Shown: positions 53,335-62,835 of the stretch, piece after piece
Position numbering within the stretch: the first letter of the stretch is position 1
Layout of the letters: the number at the start of each line of letters is the position of its first letter
From: Turnera subulata
Taxonomy: Eukaryota > Streptophyta > Magnoliopsida > Malpighiales > Passifloraceae
Reading direction: 5' to 3'
Assembly: GCA_028386065.3 (NCBI GenBank)
Contig: JAKUCV010007280.1
Span: forward strand, 333,066 to 397,065
Length of the DNA stretch: 64,000 nt
The notes under the pieces: generated by a model
What the model saw: only the letters and a program-made list of their open reading frames with translations
Database searches by the model: none
What the model was told of the DNA's origin: nothing
Translations under genes and position numbers: made by a program

Positions 53335-54018
53335 CTATCTTTGGGGTACAACGTTGACACGGAAGCTATTGGGGCCATTGGTGATCTTGACCCTGATGCT
53401 CTTGTTCCACGAGAACCACATACCGCCGGTGTTGTTCTGGCCAGGAAGCTCGAAACGGTTTGTTGTAGGGAACCGCAGTGGTATGGCACCGTGATTCTCT
53501 TCGGGCTGCCACTGGGTTTCTGTTAGCAGAACCATGTTGGGTTTGTACTGGTTCTTCAGATCCCTCAGTGTGAGCACGAACTCATGGGAATGTCTCGCGA
53601 TCCCTCTACAGTTCCAGAGTAGCAAGCACACCTTTGGCCAGGTAATGGGTAACCTAGCCACGCGTGGAAGGCTCCGAGCAGTCATCGAGAACTGGTAGTA
53701 GCTGCCATGTTCCAGGTAGTGATAGATGGACTCCAGGTTGAACTCCTCAAGTCTTTCGGAGATGAAGAACATGAAGGAGTTGGCCGAGCTGTAGAAGGAA
53801 GTTCTCAGTGTGCCTTGATCCTCTAGGAAGAACGTCTCTTCCATGGGATTGAGGTAAAACCTGGATGAGTACAGCTCGTCGACAAAAACCAGACGAGGAT
53901 TTCTGCTGAGTTCGACCGGTAGTTCCTCTTTTCGCTTATTGATGAGGCTGTAGACCAGCCGGCTTTTTCTGCCGAGGGAAGCACCTTCGACAAAAAAGAC
54001 AGACGATGGTGAAGGCAT
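53335..54018 (-). CDS. Captured ORF with truncated LINE-endonuclease-like C-terminus, element D copy
   Basis: Intact 227-aa antisense frame, MPSPSSVFFVEGASLGRKSR to ..VNVVPQR, collinear with the element C protein over its whole length. It keeps ELYSSRFYLNPMEETFFLED, VCLLLWNCRGIARHSHEFVL, LRDLKNQYKPNMVLLTET and GGMWFSWNKSIRVKI. As in C, the endonuclease-like part ends before its catalytic C-terminal half. Open frames of equal length in two diverged copies suggest past selection or recent origin; a synonymous/non-synonymous comparison would decide. Confidence 0.7.
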   Translation of the reverse strand: MPSPSSVFFVEGASLGRKSRLVYSLINKRKEELPVELSRNPRLVFVDELYSSRFYLNPMEETFFLEDQGTLRTSFYSSANSFMFFISERLEEFNLESIYHYLEHGSYYQFSMTARSLPRVARLPITWPKVCLLLWNCRGIARHSHEFVLTLRDLKNQYKPNMVLLTETQWQPEENHGAIPLRFPTTNRFELPGQNNTGGMWFSWNKSIRVKITNGPNSFRVNVVPQR

Positions 54019-54462
54019 GGTGTTGGATGCGTTAGTGTTTGACGCGTTTTTGTTTTTGTTTCCTGGATGTCGTGTCTTTGCCTGAGCATTTGTTTTACTC
54101 TTCGGATGCTTTGTGGTTTTTGCTTTCCGTTGCTTGCCTTTTATAGAAAAATGATTTTCTGTTTTTCAAAGTAAAAACTCTACTTAATTTCAAAATAAAA
54201 AAAAAAGAGTAAAAAAAAGGAGAAAAAGAAGAGAGAATATACATATATATAAATATAATATTCTTCGGGGATAGAGAAAGTAGAATCTTTTTACAAACTC
54301 CCAACTGTTTCCGATCTTCGAGGTTTTGTTTTTTGAAAATTTTGCTGTTGGTTTGGTTTTTGCTTCAAAGCTTTACATGTTTTCGGGCTACAAACATGAG
54401 TGTTTTTCAGCTCGTTTCCATCTTGCTATTTTCTATTACGTTTGGTTACCTTGCTTTTCTTG

Positions 54463-54876
54463 ATGGCTTTTCCTACATCTTTTATCACGTGCATCCGTGG
54501 CCGTTGTGGCCAGTCTGATGGGACGATACCTCGAGTAGAGTGCATGTACGACAAGGCTGCATCTGTTTGGACATCGTGGAAGGATACGAGATCCGAAAGA
54601 CGTTCTTGGCTCTTGTGGACCAGCTGGATGTCGTTTATTTCGAGGCACACAGTACGTGCTTGTGAACATCACCGTGCGAGAAAGCAGACGTCTTTTCATG
54701 AGGAACCGATGTTCCCGTTAGCTGTGTATGTTGCATTTCTCGGGTTCGAGAATGTGTATGACCAATCTAGAACGCCGAACATGGAACGAGTTTTGTTTTG
54801 TTTTAACTTCTTTATGTTTTGGTTTTATTGGACGAGTTTTGTTTTTAATTTCTTTATGTTGAATTTTACATCCTAG
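54463..54876 (+). pseudogene. Element D relic of the GRF zinc-finger ORF
   Basis: The 137-codon frame from ATG 54463 keeps CGQSDGTIPRVECMYDKAAS and VWTSWKDTRS, but after RSERRSW the frame departs from the family and the NPGRRF..C..GC.FFQW core is gone. The end is again hydrophobic (FNFFMFWFYWTSFVFNFFML). The first Cys pair is present, the second is lost, so zinc binding is unlikely. Confidence 0.6.
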
Positions 54877-54981
54877 TTGTTGATTTTTGTTCTGCTTTGA
54901 GAAGTTGATTTTCTTTTAACATGAGATTTTCATAACTGGAAAGGAAAGGTTTGTTTTAAAAGAAAGCTTGTTTTATTTATT

Positions 54982-55413
54982 TCATAACGGTTTTACAACG
55001 GAGAAGAAGTACTCTATTGACTTACATGCTTCTTCAGGTCTTTTACAAGCCTTTTTATGTTTTCCATATGTGGGAAGAGTTCTGCACACGCCAGTTCTAT
55101 CTGCAGCACCGCCGAGCTGACCTTCCTCAGCGAGACGTTCAGCTGTGTTAGTTTTTTGCAGTGGTGTGCTGCTTTCAGTCGTTCCTTTGCCCTTCCTATC
55201 TCCAGCGTCTGTGTGGTCAGAAGGCTCCTCTTTGCTGACATGCTTCTTTTGCCGTTCTGGGGAGACGACCAAGTGTTTCTTCTGGCCGACGGTGCTGGTT
55301 TTGAATCGCTTCTTGGGAGGTTCTTCATCGGAGCTTGTCCGGAAAGAAGTACCATCGATGTAGCTGTCATCCTCAGAGTCAGAGGTAGTTCTTGTTCTCA
55401 GTGGAGAGTCCAT
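54982..55413 (-). pseudogene. Captured basic/coiled-coil ORF, element D copy, frameshifted at the C-terminus
   Basis: 143-codon antisense frame starting MDSPLRTRTTSDSEDDSY with PPKKRFKTS and KEEPSDHTDAGDRKGKG as in B. After STPLQK it shifts frame; the family C-terminus (KLTQLNVSLRKVSSAVLQIE.. VKDLKKHVSQ) is present in the next frame and ends near 55014. Without the shift it would be about the length of the B copy. Confidence 0.65.
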
Positions 55414-55554
55414 GGCTGTGTGTGAGTTGCCAGTCGTGAGGTTCGGTTTTTATAGAGGATGAGATGTCGTGAAAGGGTATAAGGGACAGAACGTGTTTGG
55501 ACAGCTGGCAGAGTGTGCCATAAGCTTATCGTGGTAGGACCCACACATAAGATA

Positions 55555-55594
55555 AGGAATTTCGAGGACGAAATTTTTTTTAAGGTGGGTAGAC
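55555..55594 (+). promoter_or_regulatory. Element D polypurine tract region
   Basis: GGAATTTCGAGGACGAAATT, T-run, AAGGTGGGTAGAC before TGTAACAGCC. Confidence 0.8.
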
Positions 55595-58500
55595 TGTAAC
55601 AGCCCGAGTAAAAATTTAAATTTTTATCGGACTGTAAAAGTCTTCCTACAGTGATTTACCTCTTGAATTAATCTTGGGTAACTAATTCAAGGTAAATCGA
55701 GAGTCACTTTTTTTCGAAACCAATGGTTTTCCAGCGCTCGAGATTTTTCGGTGGATTTTACGGGCCTAAGTTGGTATTTTTCGGGTCCCGAAATCCTCAG
55801 AAAAATCATACCAGAAAATAACTAAGGGGGTGTATCAGTTATTTTCTGGTCCAAACCGGACTTGCCTCATATGCAGACAGGCTGCATTATTGAGGCGGCG
55901 CAGTTCGTGCTTGTCTTCATGTGACACCCGTGCTTCATCTTTTGCCCGTGAACCTTCTTCCTTTTTCTTCTGGTTTTCTTTTCTTCTCTCCCGTGAACCC
56001 ACATTCCCCTCTCTCTCTCTCTCTCTCTCTCTTTTCCCTCTCTCTCTCTCCTCTTCCCATCTTCTTCTTCCTCACACCCGCCGACTCCTCACCCGTGCCT
56101 CCACCACCTGTACACCTCCACCACCACAAGCCGCCATCCCCTTCATCTCCTTCTTCTCCTCCTCGCCTTGCCACCGTCCCGAGGAGCCCGTCGCCGTCAC
56201 CTGCAGATCACGCGACCCGACGCAGACGCGACCCAAGCTTGCCTCGTCTCTCTGTCCCTCGTGTACGCCGCCGACGGTGCCTCCTTCCTCCCTCGCGTCT
56301 GCTGCCCGACGTTTCCTCTCCTCGCGCCGCCCGTCCTCGCCGTCGCTGTTGCTCCACAGCCATCGCCGCCTCTGCAAGTTGAAGGTAAGCCGTGACCCAG
56401 TTTGTGTGGGTTTGAGTCGCGGGTCGACCCGGGTTGCTGGATGGGTTGGTTGTTGGGTTTATATGGTTGGGCTGAGTATATGTGGGCTTAGGTTGGATTG
56501 GCTAGGCTAATGACGGTTTGGGTTGGGTTGGTTTAATGTTTTGGGTTGTGGGTTTGATGTATGGGCTGTGATGAGTTTTGGACTTTGGTTGTTGGGCTTG
56601 GTCTGGTTTGGCTGGGTTTCTTGGGCTGTGGAACTAGGCTTGCAGCCTTGGCCTGGCCCTTGTACTTGGGCTTGGTCATAGGCTGCATAGTACAGCCCAG
56701 TCCGGTTTAAAAAAATAATAAAAAAAATAAAAATAAAAATAAAAATAAATACATATATACATTCTAGAAATATATTTATTTTAAAGAAATATATATTTTT
56801 GGGAAATTATGATAATTAACTATTTTTGGAACTATGTATTATGGTATACAAAAGAAATAGTTTTGAGAATATATATAATTATTACCTTTGTAAAAATATA
56901 TATGTATATTTATAAAATTCGTATTTATTTTCAGAAAAAAATAAGTTTGTATAATTATATCCTGGAAATATGGTTTTCCAAAGATAATAATATTTGGTAA
57001 TTATATTTTGGTAAGAATAATATTTTATGGAAATTACATTGGAAAATATACACATATGTTATATCCTCTAGGAAATTATACAATTTATTATTTTGGAAAA
57101 AGTATAGTTATTTGTAAAATATTTTGAAAAGAATTTTAATTAAAATATGGTACCGAAATTATATTCGGATATACAAACGGTATAATATTTTCGGTAAAGG
57201 ATGATAATAAAGGATATGAACCGGGATGGGTTTATTTTGCAGTATAGCATCATGTCATACTCTTATGTGCATCTTATGTGAGTATATATTTTTTTGTTGT
57301 ATAGGTTTCGATATCAGACTGTTCCCAGACGAACCGGCTTTGGACCGGTTGATGTTTCCAGAGTTAAGTAACGGCTAAGGTGAGGATAAGTAAATGTCTA
57401 TATGCTGCCCGTAATACCAAGTTGTTGTGTGCCTAATATATGTGATACCTGCTGGTATGTTCCTATTGTTGTGGCTGTTAATGGTTGATGTGTTTTGAAT
57501 TAAGATGATTGTTGCTATTGTTGATGTTGATGGAATTGTGGCTATTGTGGAGTTATTGTTATATTTGTTGCCTGTGATTGGCTTGTTGTAATTTGAATTA
57601 AGTTGGTTGTTGCCGTAGTTGATGCCGATGGAACTGTTGATACTGCTAAGTTATGATTATTGTTTGTGATACAAGTGAGGTTGGTACTTGGGGTACCGGT
57701 TGAGATTACAGTTGTTTTGGGTTAAGATATGACTTGTCCAGATGAGCGAAGAGGCCGGGAGCCTTCTCGGGATAAGAGGTGATGTTTTGTCGTCGGTTAA
57801 ATGTTAAAATCACGGTTAAATGTTGGAACAGCCAGGAGATGGTAGTCTTGGGAGACTTAGTGGCTTGTGCCTGCTCCATGTTTATGTTATGGTACTGGGG
57901 GAGACTTAAGTGGTTGGTCCTGCTCCCAGTCTGTACCGAGTTGTTATTTTAGGCACAGGGGGAGACTTAGTGGTTGGTCCTACTCCCTGTCTTTGCTGGA
58001 TTATGATTTTGTTTACGGGGAAGGACCCCGGGTATAGCTAGATCGGCTACCATGTGCGATGACCAACGTTTAACCAGTGATAGGGGCCCTACCTAAAATT
58101 TGGAATAGTAAGTTTAGGTTGAACCAAGAACTATCTAGTTGGTCTTTGATTCTTTCTGTTGTTTACTTCCTGGTTATATGTCTAATTGTGACTTGAATAT
58201 AAACTGTTTGGTATTCTATTTGTGACTTGGTTATTATTGGTTGCCTGTGTATTCATATTTACTTATGGATTTCACCCGGTGAGCACTTCGGACTCACCCC
58301 TCGCCTACGTGACTCGGTCACGTAGCTTGTTTTGTTGCTAGCACAGGTTTGTACCAGACAAGCTGCGACGTTGCCCTTGGACATGACTCGGATCCATTAG
58401 TTGCATCATGTGTCGAATACAGTGTCTTGTGAGTTTTTAAGTCTTCCGCTGTGCTGATATTTGCTTCCGCTGTGTTGTTGAGCCGAAGGGCCGGATACAT

Positions 58501-58655
58501 GTTTTGACATGTTTATGTTTTTGGGCTGTTGAGCCAGTTTCCTATTATATCATGTTGGGCTTTTGAGCCGGTATTCTTTGTTATACTCTGTAGGCTGAGT
58601 CGTTGTTGGTCGGGTCGTCACAGTTTCGGCACGTGTTTACTGTGTATGGTTATAT
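55595..58655 (+). repeat. Element D 3' LTR, 3'-truncated
   Basis: Very similar to 49840-52982. The final TAAATACGGGTCGGGGCGTTTC is missing; sequence passes from TGTGTATGG into TTATATATATTATTT host sequence. Confidence 0.87.
58305..58325. promoter_or_regulatory. Perfect ACGT-core inverted repeat in element D 3' LTR
   Basis: Arms CTACGTGAC and GTCACGTAG around TCG. Conserved position in B and LTR A with few changes. Could be a bZIP-type binding dyad or an RNA hairpin. Confidence 0.5.
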
Positions 58656-58901
58656 ATATTATTTATTTTTCTTTTAATTGTATTAGTTTCTTTATTTCCC
58701 ATTTTGACATGTTTATGTTTTTGGGCTGTTGAGCCAGTTTCCTATTATATCATGTTGGGCTTTTGAGCCGGTATTCTTTGTTATACTCTGTAGGCTGAGT
58801 CGTTGTTGGTCGGGTCGTCACAGTTTCGGCACGTGTTTACTGTGTATGGTTATATATATTATTTATTTTTCTTTTAATTGTATTAGTTTCTTTATTTCCC
58901 A
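58502..58901 (+). repeat. Perfect 200-bp tandem duplication across the end of element D
   Basis: 58502-58701 equals 58702-58901 base for base by eye. The unit contains the last 150 bp of the truncated LTR plus about 45 bp of T-rich flank, so it formed after the LTR end was lost. Duplicate frames (67 and 110 codons) are shadows. Confidence 0.92.
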
Positions 58902-59033
58902 AGAATTATATGTTATTATTCTGTTTAATATTTTTTCACCTTTTGTTTTTTTTACATTTGTATTCTATTTGTTTCTAAAATTTCCTCAGTTATATTTTGC
59001 CCCCTTTTTAAAATTTTTATTTTTTGTTCTTTT
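58902..59033 (+). other. T-rich intron-like sequence
   Basis: Continuation of the T-rich flank of element D; nothing gene-like. Confidence 0.6.
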
Positions 59034-59530
59034 TGTAACGACCCGGGTAAAATTTTTGTGATTTTATTGAGTCGTTTTAACTCTTACAACGGTAAATAAA
59101 ATTTTATCATTGAAATTCGAGAATTCTACCGCACCAAGTCTTCCGTGTTTTACTGGGAGTAATCGAGCTTCGCTTCGATCGCTAAAGATATACGACGTTT
59201 TGGAGTGTCTTCGCTAACCGAGCCTCGGAAATAATTCCAAGGGATTACTCGGGGTTTCTGAGCAACCTTTACAGCAAACCGAGCCTCGGTTTTCAATTTC
59301 GAGACTTGAACGACGCTCAGGAGAATTAATCGGATTTTTCGAGCCCAAGTCGTATTTTTGGACTCGGGGCGGGAAAATCGAAAAGACGGTTATGCCCTTG
59401 ATCCTTTTTCTTTTCTCTTTTTCTTTCTTTCTTCCTCGTTTTTTTTCTGCCTCACCCGTGAACGCATGCATGGCGTGACCAACCACCCGCCAACCACCAT
59501 GCATGACACACACGTTTCCAACCACCTATC
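59034..59530 (+). mobile_element. LTR E: first 500 bp of a gypsy-type LTR
   Basis: TGTAACGACCCGGGTAAAAT start, closely like the element B 3' LTR (GAGCCTCGG, TCAATTTCGAGACTTG, TCGGATTTTTCGAGCCCAAG, TTTGGACTCGGGGCGGGAAA). Breaks at Copia 3 and does not resume on the other side. Confidence 0.8.
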
Positions 59531-59834
59531 TGTAAGTTTCCCTAGGCTATATGACAATCATATACAAGCTAAAGATGCAGCGGAAGCAAAGGAAACTTAG
59601 CCAAGAACCACATGTGAAGTATATAAACCGTATAATAAAATTTCGTACCTTGTTCGGTTAAGGTCTTTCACCCAACTGCTGGAACCGAATCAGTTAGAGC
59701 CAGACAAAGGCCTCGCCCCTCTACGGTATCCACACGAACCGTGATCAAGGTGGTGTCGTCACACGACCCAACTTCCGAGCACTCCCGGACTGGTGTGCTA
59801 GCAACAGAATTTCCGGGAGCATTGTGTGGTGTCT
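59531..59834 (-). repeat. Copia 3 distal LTR fragment
   Basis: Matches the terminal part of the LTR at 61106-61410 (GTTTCCCTA, GCAGCGGAAGCA, ACACGAACCGTGATCAAGG) and stops at GTGTGGTGTCT just before the N. Confidence 0.85.
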
Positions 59835-59835
59835 N
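59835..59835. other. Single undetermined base (N)
   Basis: The only N in the window, exactly where LTR sequence changes to leader sequence. Probably marks an unresolved assembly join. Confidence 0.9.
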
Positions 59836-59874
59836 TTGATGTTATGTAAATTTGGAAACCAAAAATACAAGTAA

Positions 59875-60658
59875 AACATCGATGTTTGAACTTGAACATC
59901 GATGTTGTGATGTGAGAATCCAATTCTCCCAACTTTTGGCAGCACTCAGTATTTAGGCCATATCCGGAGCTATAGAGCTTGGATTTGTGCAAACTTGGTG
60001 TCCCTGGAAAGCTAAGAAGTAGAGCTACAACTTTGCTGTTCAAGCCAGACACCAATTCGGCCTCCTTCTGCCCCAAATTTGCTGTTCAAGTCGCTGCAGT
60101 CCACAACATCGATGTTGAACCCTTCAACATCGATGTTTGGAGTTTGCGAATCCAAAAAACATCGATGTTTTAAAGCCAACATCGATGTTGGAGGTTGCCG
60201 AACCCTCACAACATCGATGTTTAACATAAAACATCGATGTTGGAGGTTGCCGAATGCATAAAACATCGATGTTGACACTTAAACATCGATGTTTGAGCAC
60301 TTGAACTCCAAACCTTTTGGCAGTAGCTCAAAAACATCGATGTTGAACTCTTAAACATCGATGTTTTGAGTACTTGAAAGTTCAAAATCTTGGCAGTAGC
60401 ATAAAAACATCGATGTTTACCATAAACATCGATGTTTGATCTCCTGGAACTCAATAACATCGATGTTATCTGAATTCTGGAATTTCAAACCAATTTGGCC
60501 GAGCTCAAATAACATCGATGTTTAACATTTAAACATCGATGTTGTTGAGTGTTAGCATGAGAACATCGATGTTGGTCACACAACATCGATGTTTTGGAGA
60601 TTCGGCCAAGGCCAATCTTCATGCCAACATCGATGTTGGACACACCAACATCGATGTT
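59875..60658 (-). repeat. Array of paired AACATCGATGTT palindromes in Copia 3 leader
   Basis: The densest array: about 21 perfect 12-mers, nearly all in pairs with 7-9 base spacers, and few mutated copies. The 180-bp non-array piece shared with Copia 2 lies at about 59940-60090. Confidence 0.93.
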
Positions 60659-61092
60659 TTGGCCAAACATTGCTTGAACGACAATCGTTCGAAACACAAA
60701 CCGACACTCGGTTTTTCTTAGTCGAACTCTTCGACCTACTGCCATAAACATCTTGATTGATATCTCATACCAATCAAGTGCTTGTTGTCAAAACTCTTTT
60801 GACAAATCAACAACATGTATATCACATATACATAATTGAATGCAATATGACATGATCATGCTCTATCACATAAAACATATCATGTATATCTACAAACACA
60901 TATCAAACATATGCATATATTTGCATGGCAAATCACATATACCTAAACAAACTCAGCATATCATTTGACAACACACAACCACATCATGTTCAAAATCACT
61001 TAGCATATCAAATACACAAAATGATTCCTACACATGCTTAGATGATCATATCACATATGCATCATTTATACGGTTTAGAGCTTCACAAGAAG
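60659..61092 (-). other. Copia 3 leader near the PBS
   Basis: Non-coding; ATGTGATATG-like words as in Copia 2 34152-34590. Confidence 0.7.
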
Positions 61093-61104
61093 GCTCCGCT
61101 ACCA
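61093..61104 (-). promoter_or_regulatory. Copia 3 primer-binding site
   Basis: GCTCCGCTACCA on the plus strand, i.e. TGGTAGCGGAGC on the minus strand, one base from the LTR. Confidence 0.85.
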
Positions 61105-61105
61105 C

Positions 61106-62835
61106 TGTAAGTTTCCCTAAGCAATATGACACTCATATACAACATCAATCATGCAGCGGAAGCACGGAAACTAACCAAGAACCACATGTGAAGCATATAA
61201 ACCGTATAACAAAATTTCGTACCTTGTTCGGTTGAGGTCTTTCACCCAACTGCTGGAACCAAATCAGTTAGAGCCAGACAAAGGCCTCGCCCCTCTACGG
61301 TATCCACACGAACCGTGATCAAGGTGGTGTCGTCACACGACCCAACTTCCGAGCACTCCCGGACTGGTGTGCTAGCAACAGAATTTCCGGGAGCATTGTG
61401 TGGTGTCTTTTTACTTCTTTCTCAAAGAAGAAGATGGTGATGTGTGTGTGTTTTCTCAAGGCTCTCAAGTCTGAACTCTCAAGAACAAAACTCAGAGAAT
61501 AACCACAAAAGAGCAAGTGATCTGATCACTACTAACCACACACAAATACTAAAGGAATTAGTGGTGTTTTTGGTTCTTCCTTCTTTCACAAAGAGGAGGA
61601 AGCTTGATAGATTGTGTAAGAGCACTCAAGACACTCTTGAGTTTCTGGTGTCTATCTAAAAACGTGATGCTCAGCTCAATTACAAGGTCTAAAACTGATC
61701 ATTCACTCCCTACACCAACTTACACACTTAGCATTAGTTAATAGGACTAATGGCCAACACTTGGCCCCAATAAGTGCATGATGATGACATTTTCCATCAT
61801 TAATGTCCACCACTAAGCCATATCAGATAACACACCACTTAGTGGCTCAATTATGCTGACTTTCAGCAAGCCAACCACCCAAAAACGACCTTGGTTCAAC
61901 CATGGTCCAACCACGGTCCAACCACGTTCCAACCACAAACCGGTCCAACCATGGTCCAACCACGGTTCAACCAACTGCTCGAATCAACGGTTCTATGTGT
62001 GTGACCCTGTAGGCACTTGTAACGTCCGGCAATAATTGTAAAAACCCATTTTACAATTATAAGCAAAGAGCGGCGTCTAGCAACACATCATTGCTACCCG
62101 AACGACAAGATCAATACTGATTCTCTATGCCTCGTAAGTATGTCATCGTCCCTTCGTCCCATTATCAAGATTAAACCGAGACATGGAATATGTCAATCTC
62201 GTATATGTTTAATCTCGGTTTCTTGATCCTCGAGTTAACTGTGTAAAACGGATACCAATGATATCAACATATCATAATCCGAGCACGGCCGTGCATTTAC
62301 AGTTCAACTCTATCAAGAAACCATCCGATAATATACCCGTTATATGGGTTGGACGAATCCCCTCTTGATCAATCAAAACCCACTACATACTCGGCATATA
62401 CCCAATGATTACCCTTATGTCCACCCAGTTACGGGTGACTAGGAATAATATCAAAGTACATGATTCATATGTTGGATACCTTGACGATCTCAGGTCGGAG
62501 GACAATCACATCTATAAGAACCACTAATGACATACATATAACGTTCCATGTAGTGTTCTTATGTGGGTCGGTCCAGTCCACAAGTTCTCCAACTTGTACC
62601 CGTATGTAGAATTCATATCACATATAAATTCTCAACATACGCTAGTCTTGATTTATTATTACAACCCATCCATAATAATAATCGACTAGGGACATTTAAG
62701 AATATGAAATATTCTAGGGTTATAAGTATGTGCAAGCGTTTATCTCATAAACGATACTTATTGGAATAACCTTAAAGTGTATGTACATGACTATAAATAA
62801 ACATCCATGATTGGCTTTTGGGCATATTACTAACA
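61106..62835 (-). repeat. Copia 3 5' LTR
   Basis: 1730 bp; minus strand TGTTAGTAATATGCCCAAAA...GGGAAACTTACA. A GGTTGGACC-type short repeat cluster lies at about 61890-61980 (TGGTCCAACCACGGTCCAAC on the plus strand), also present in shorter form in Copia 1 and 2 LTRs. Confidence 0.88.

Larger units (their letters stand above)
49840..58655 (+). mobile_element. Element D: non-autonomous gypsy-type retrotransposon with captured ORFs
   Basis: 5' LTR 49840-52982 (TGTAACAGCCCGGG...GGGGCGTTTCC), PBS 52986-52997, internal 52983-55594 (2.6 kb), PPT, 3' LTR from 55595 that loses its last about 25 bp. The candidate target site AGTTA (49835-49839) is partly retained as GTTA at the truncated end. Same three captured ORFs in the same order and orientations as B and C, and no gag-pol. 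The LTR class (TGTAACAGCCC) is nearer to LTR A than to B. Confidence 0.88.
59531..62835 (-). mobile_element. Copia 3: minus-strand copy, body missing
   Basis: Read on the minus strand: LTR 62835-61106, PBS, leader with palindrome array (60658-59875), then at the N (59835) an abrupt jump to the last 304 bp of an LTR (59834-59531). Gag, pol, PPT and most of the 3' LTR are absent. Flanking pentamers differ (CTATC at 59526-59530, ATTTG at 62836-62840), so the two ends do not show a target duplication. Either a deletion or a collapsed/misjoined assembly gap. Confidence 0.82.

Noticed and set aside
53098..53526. 142-codon frame with a poly-Tyr run
   Set aside because: Produced by the ATT microsatellite followed by the antisense strand of the captured ORF.
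58529..59061. Two frames with an identical 60-aa start
   Set aside because: Explained entirely by the 200-bp tandem duplication.
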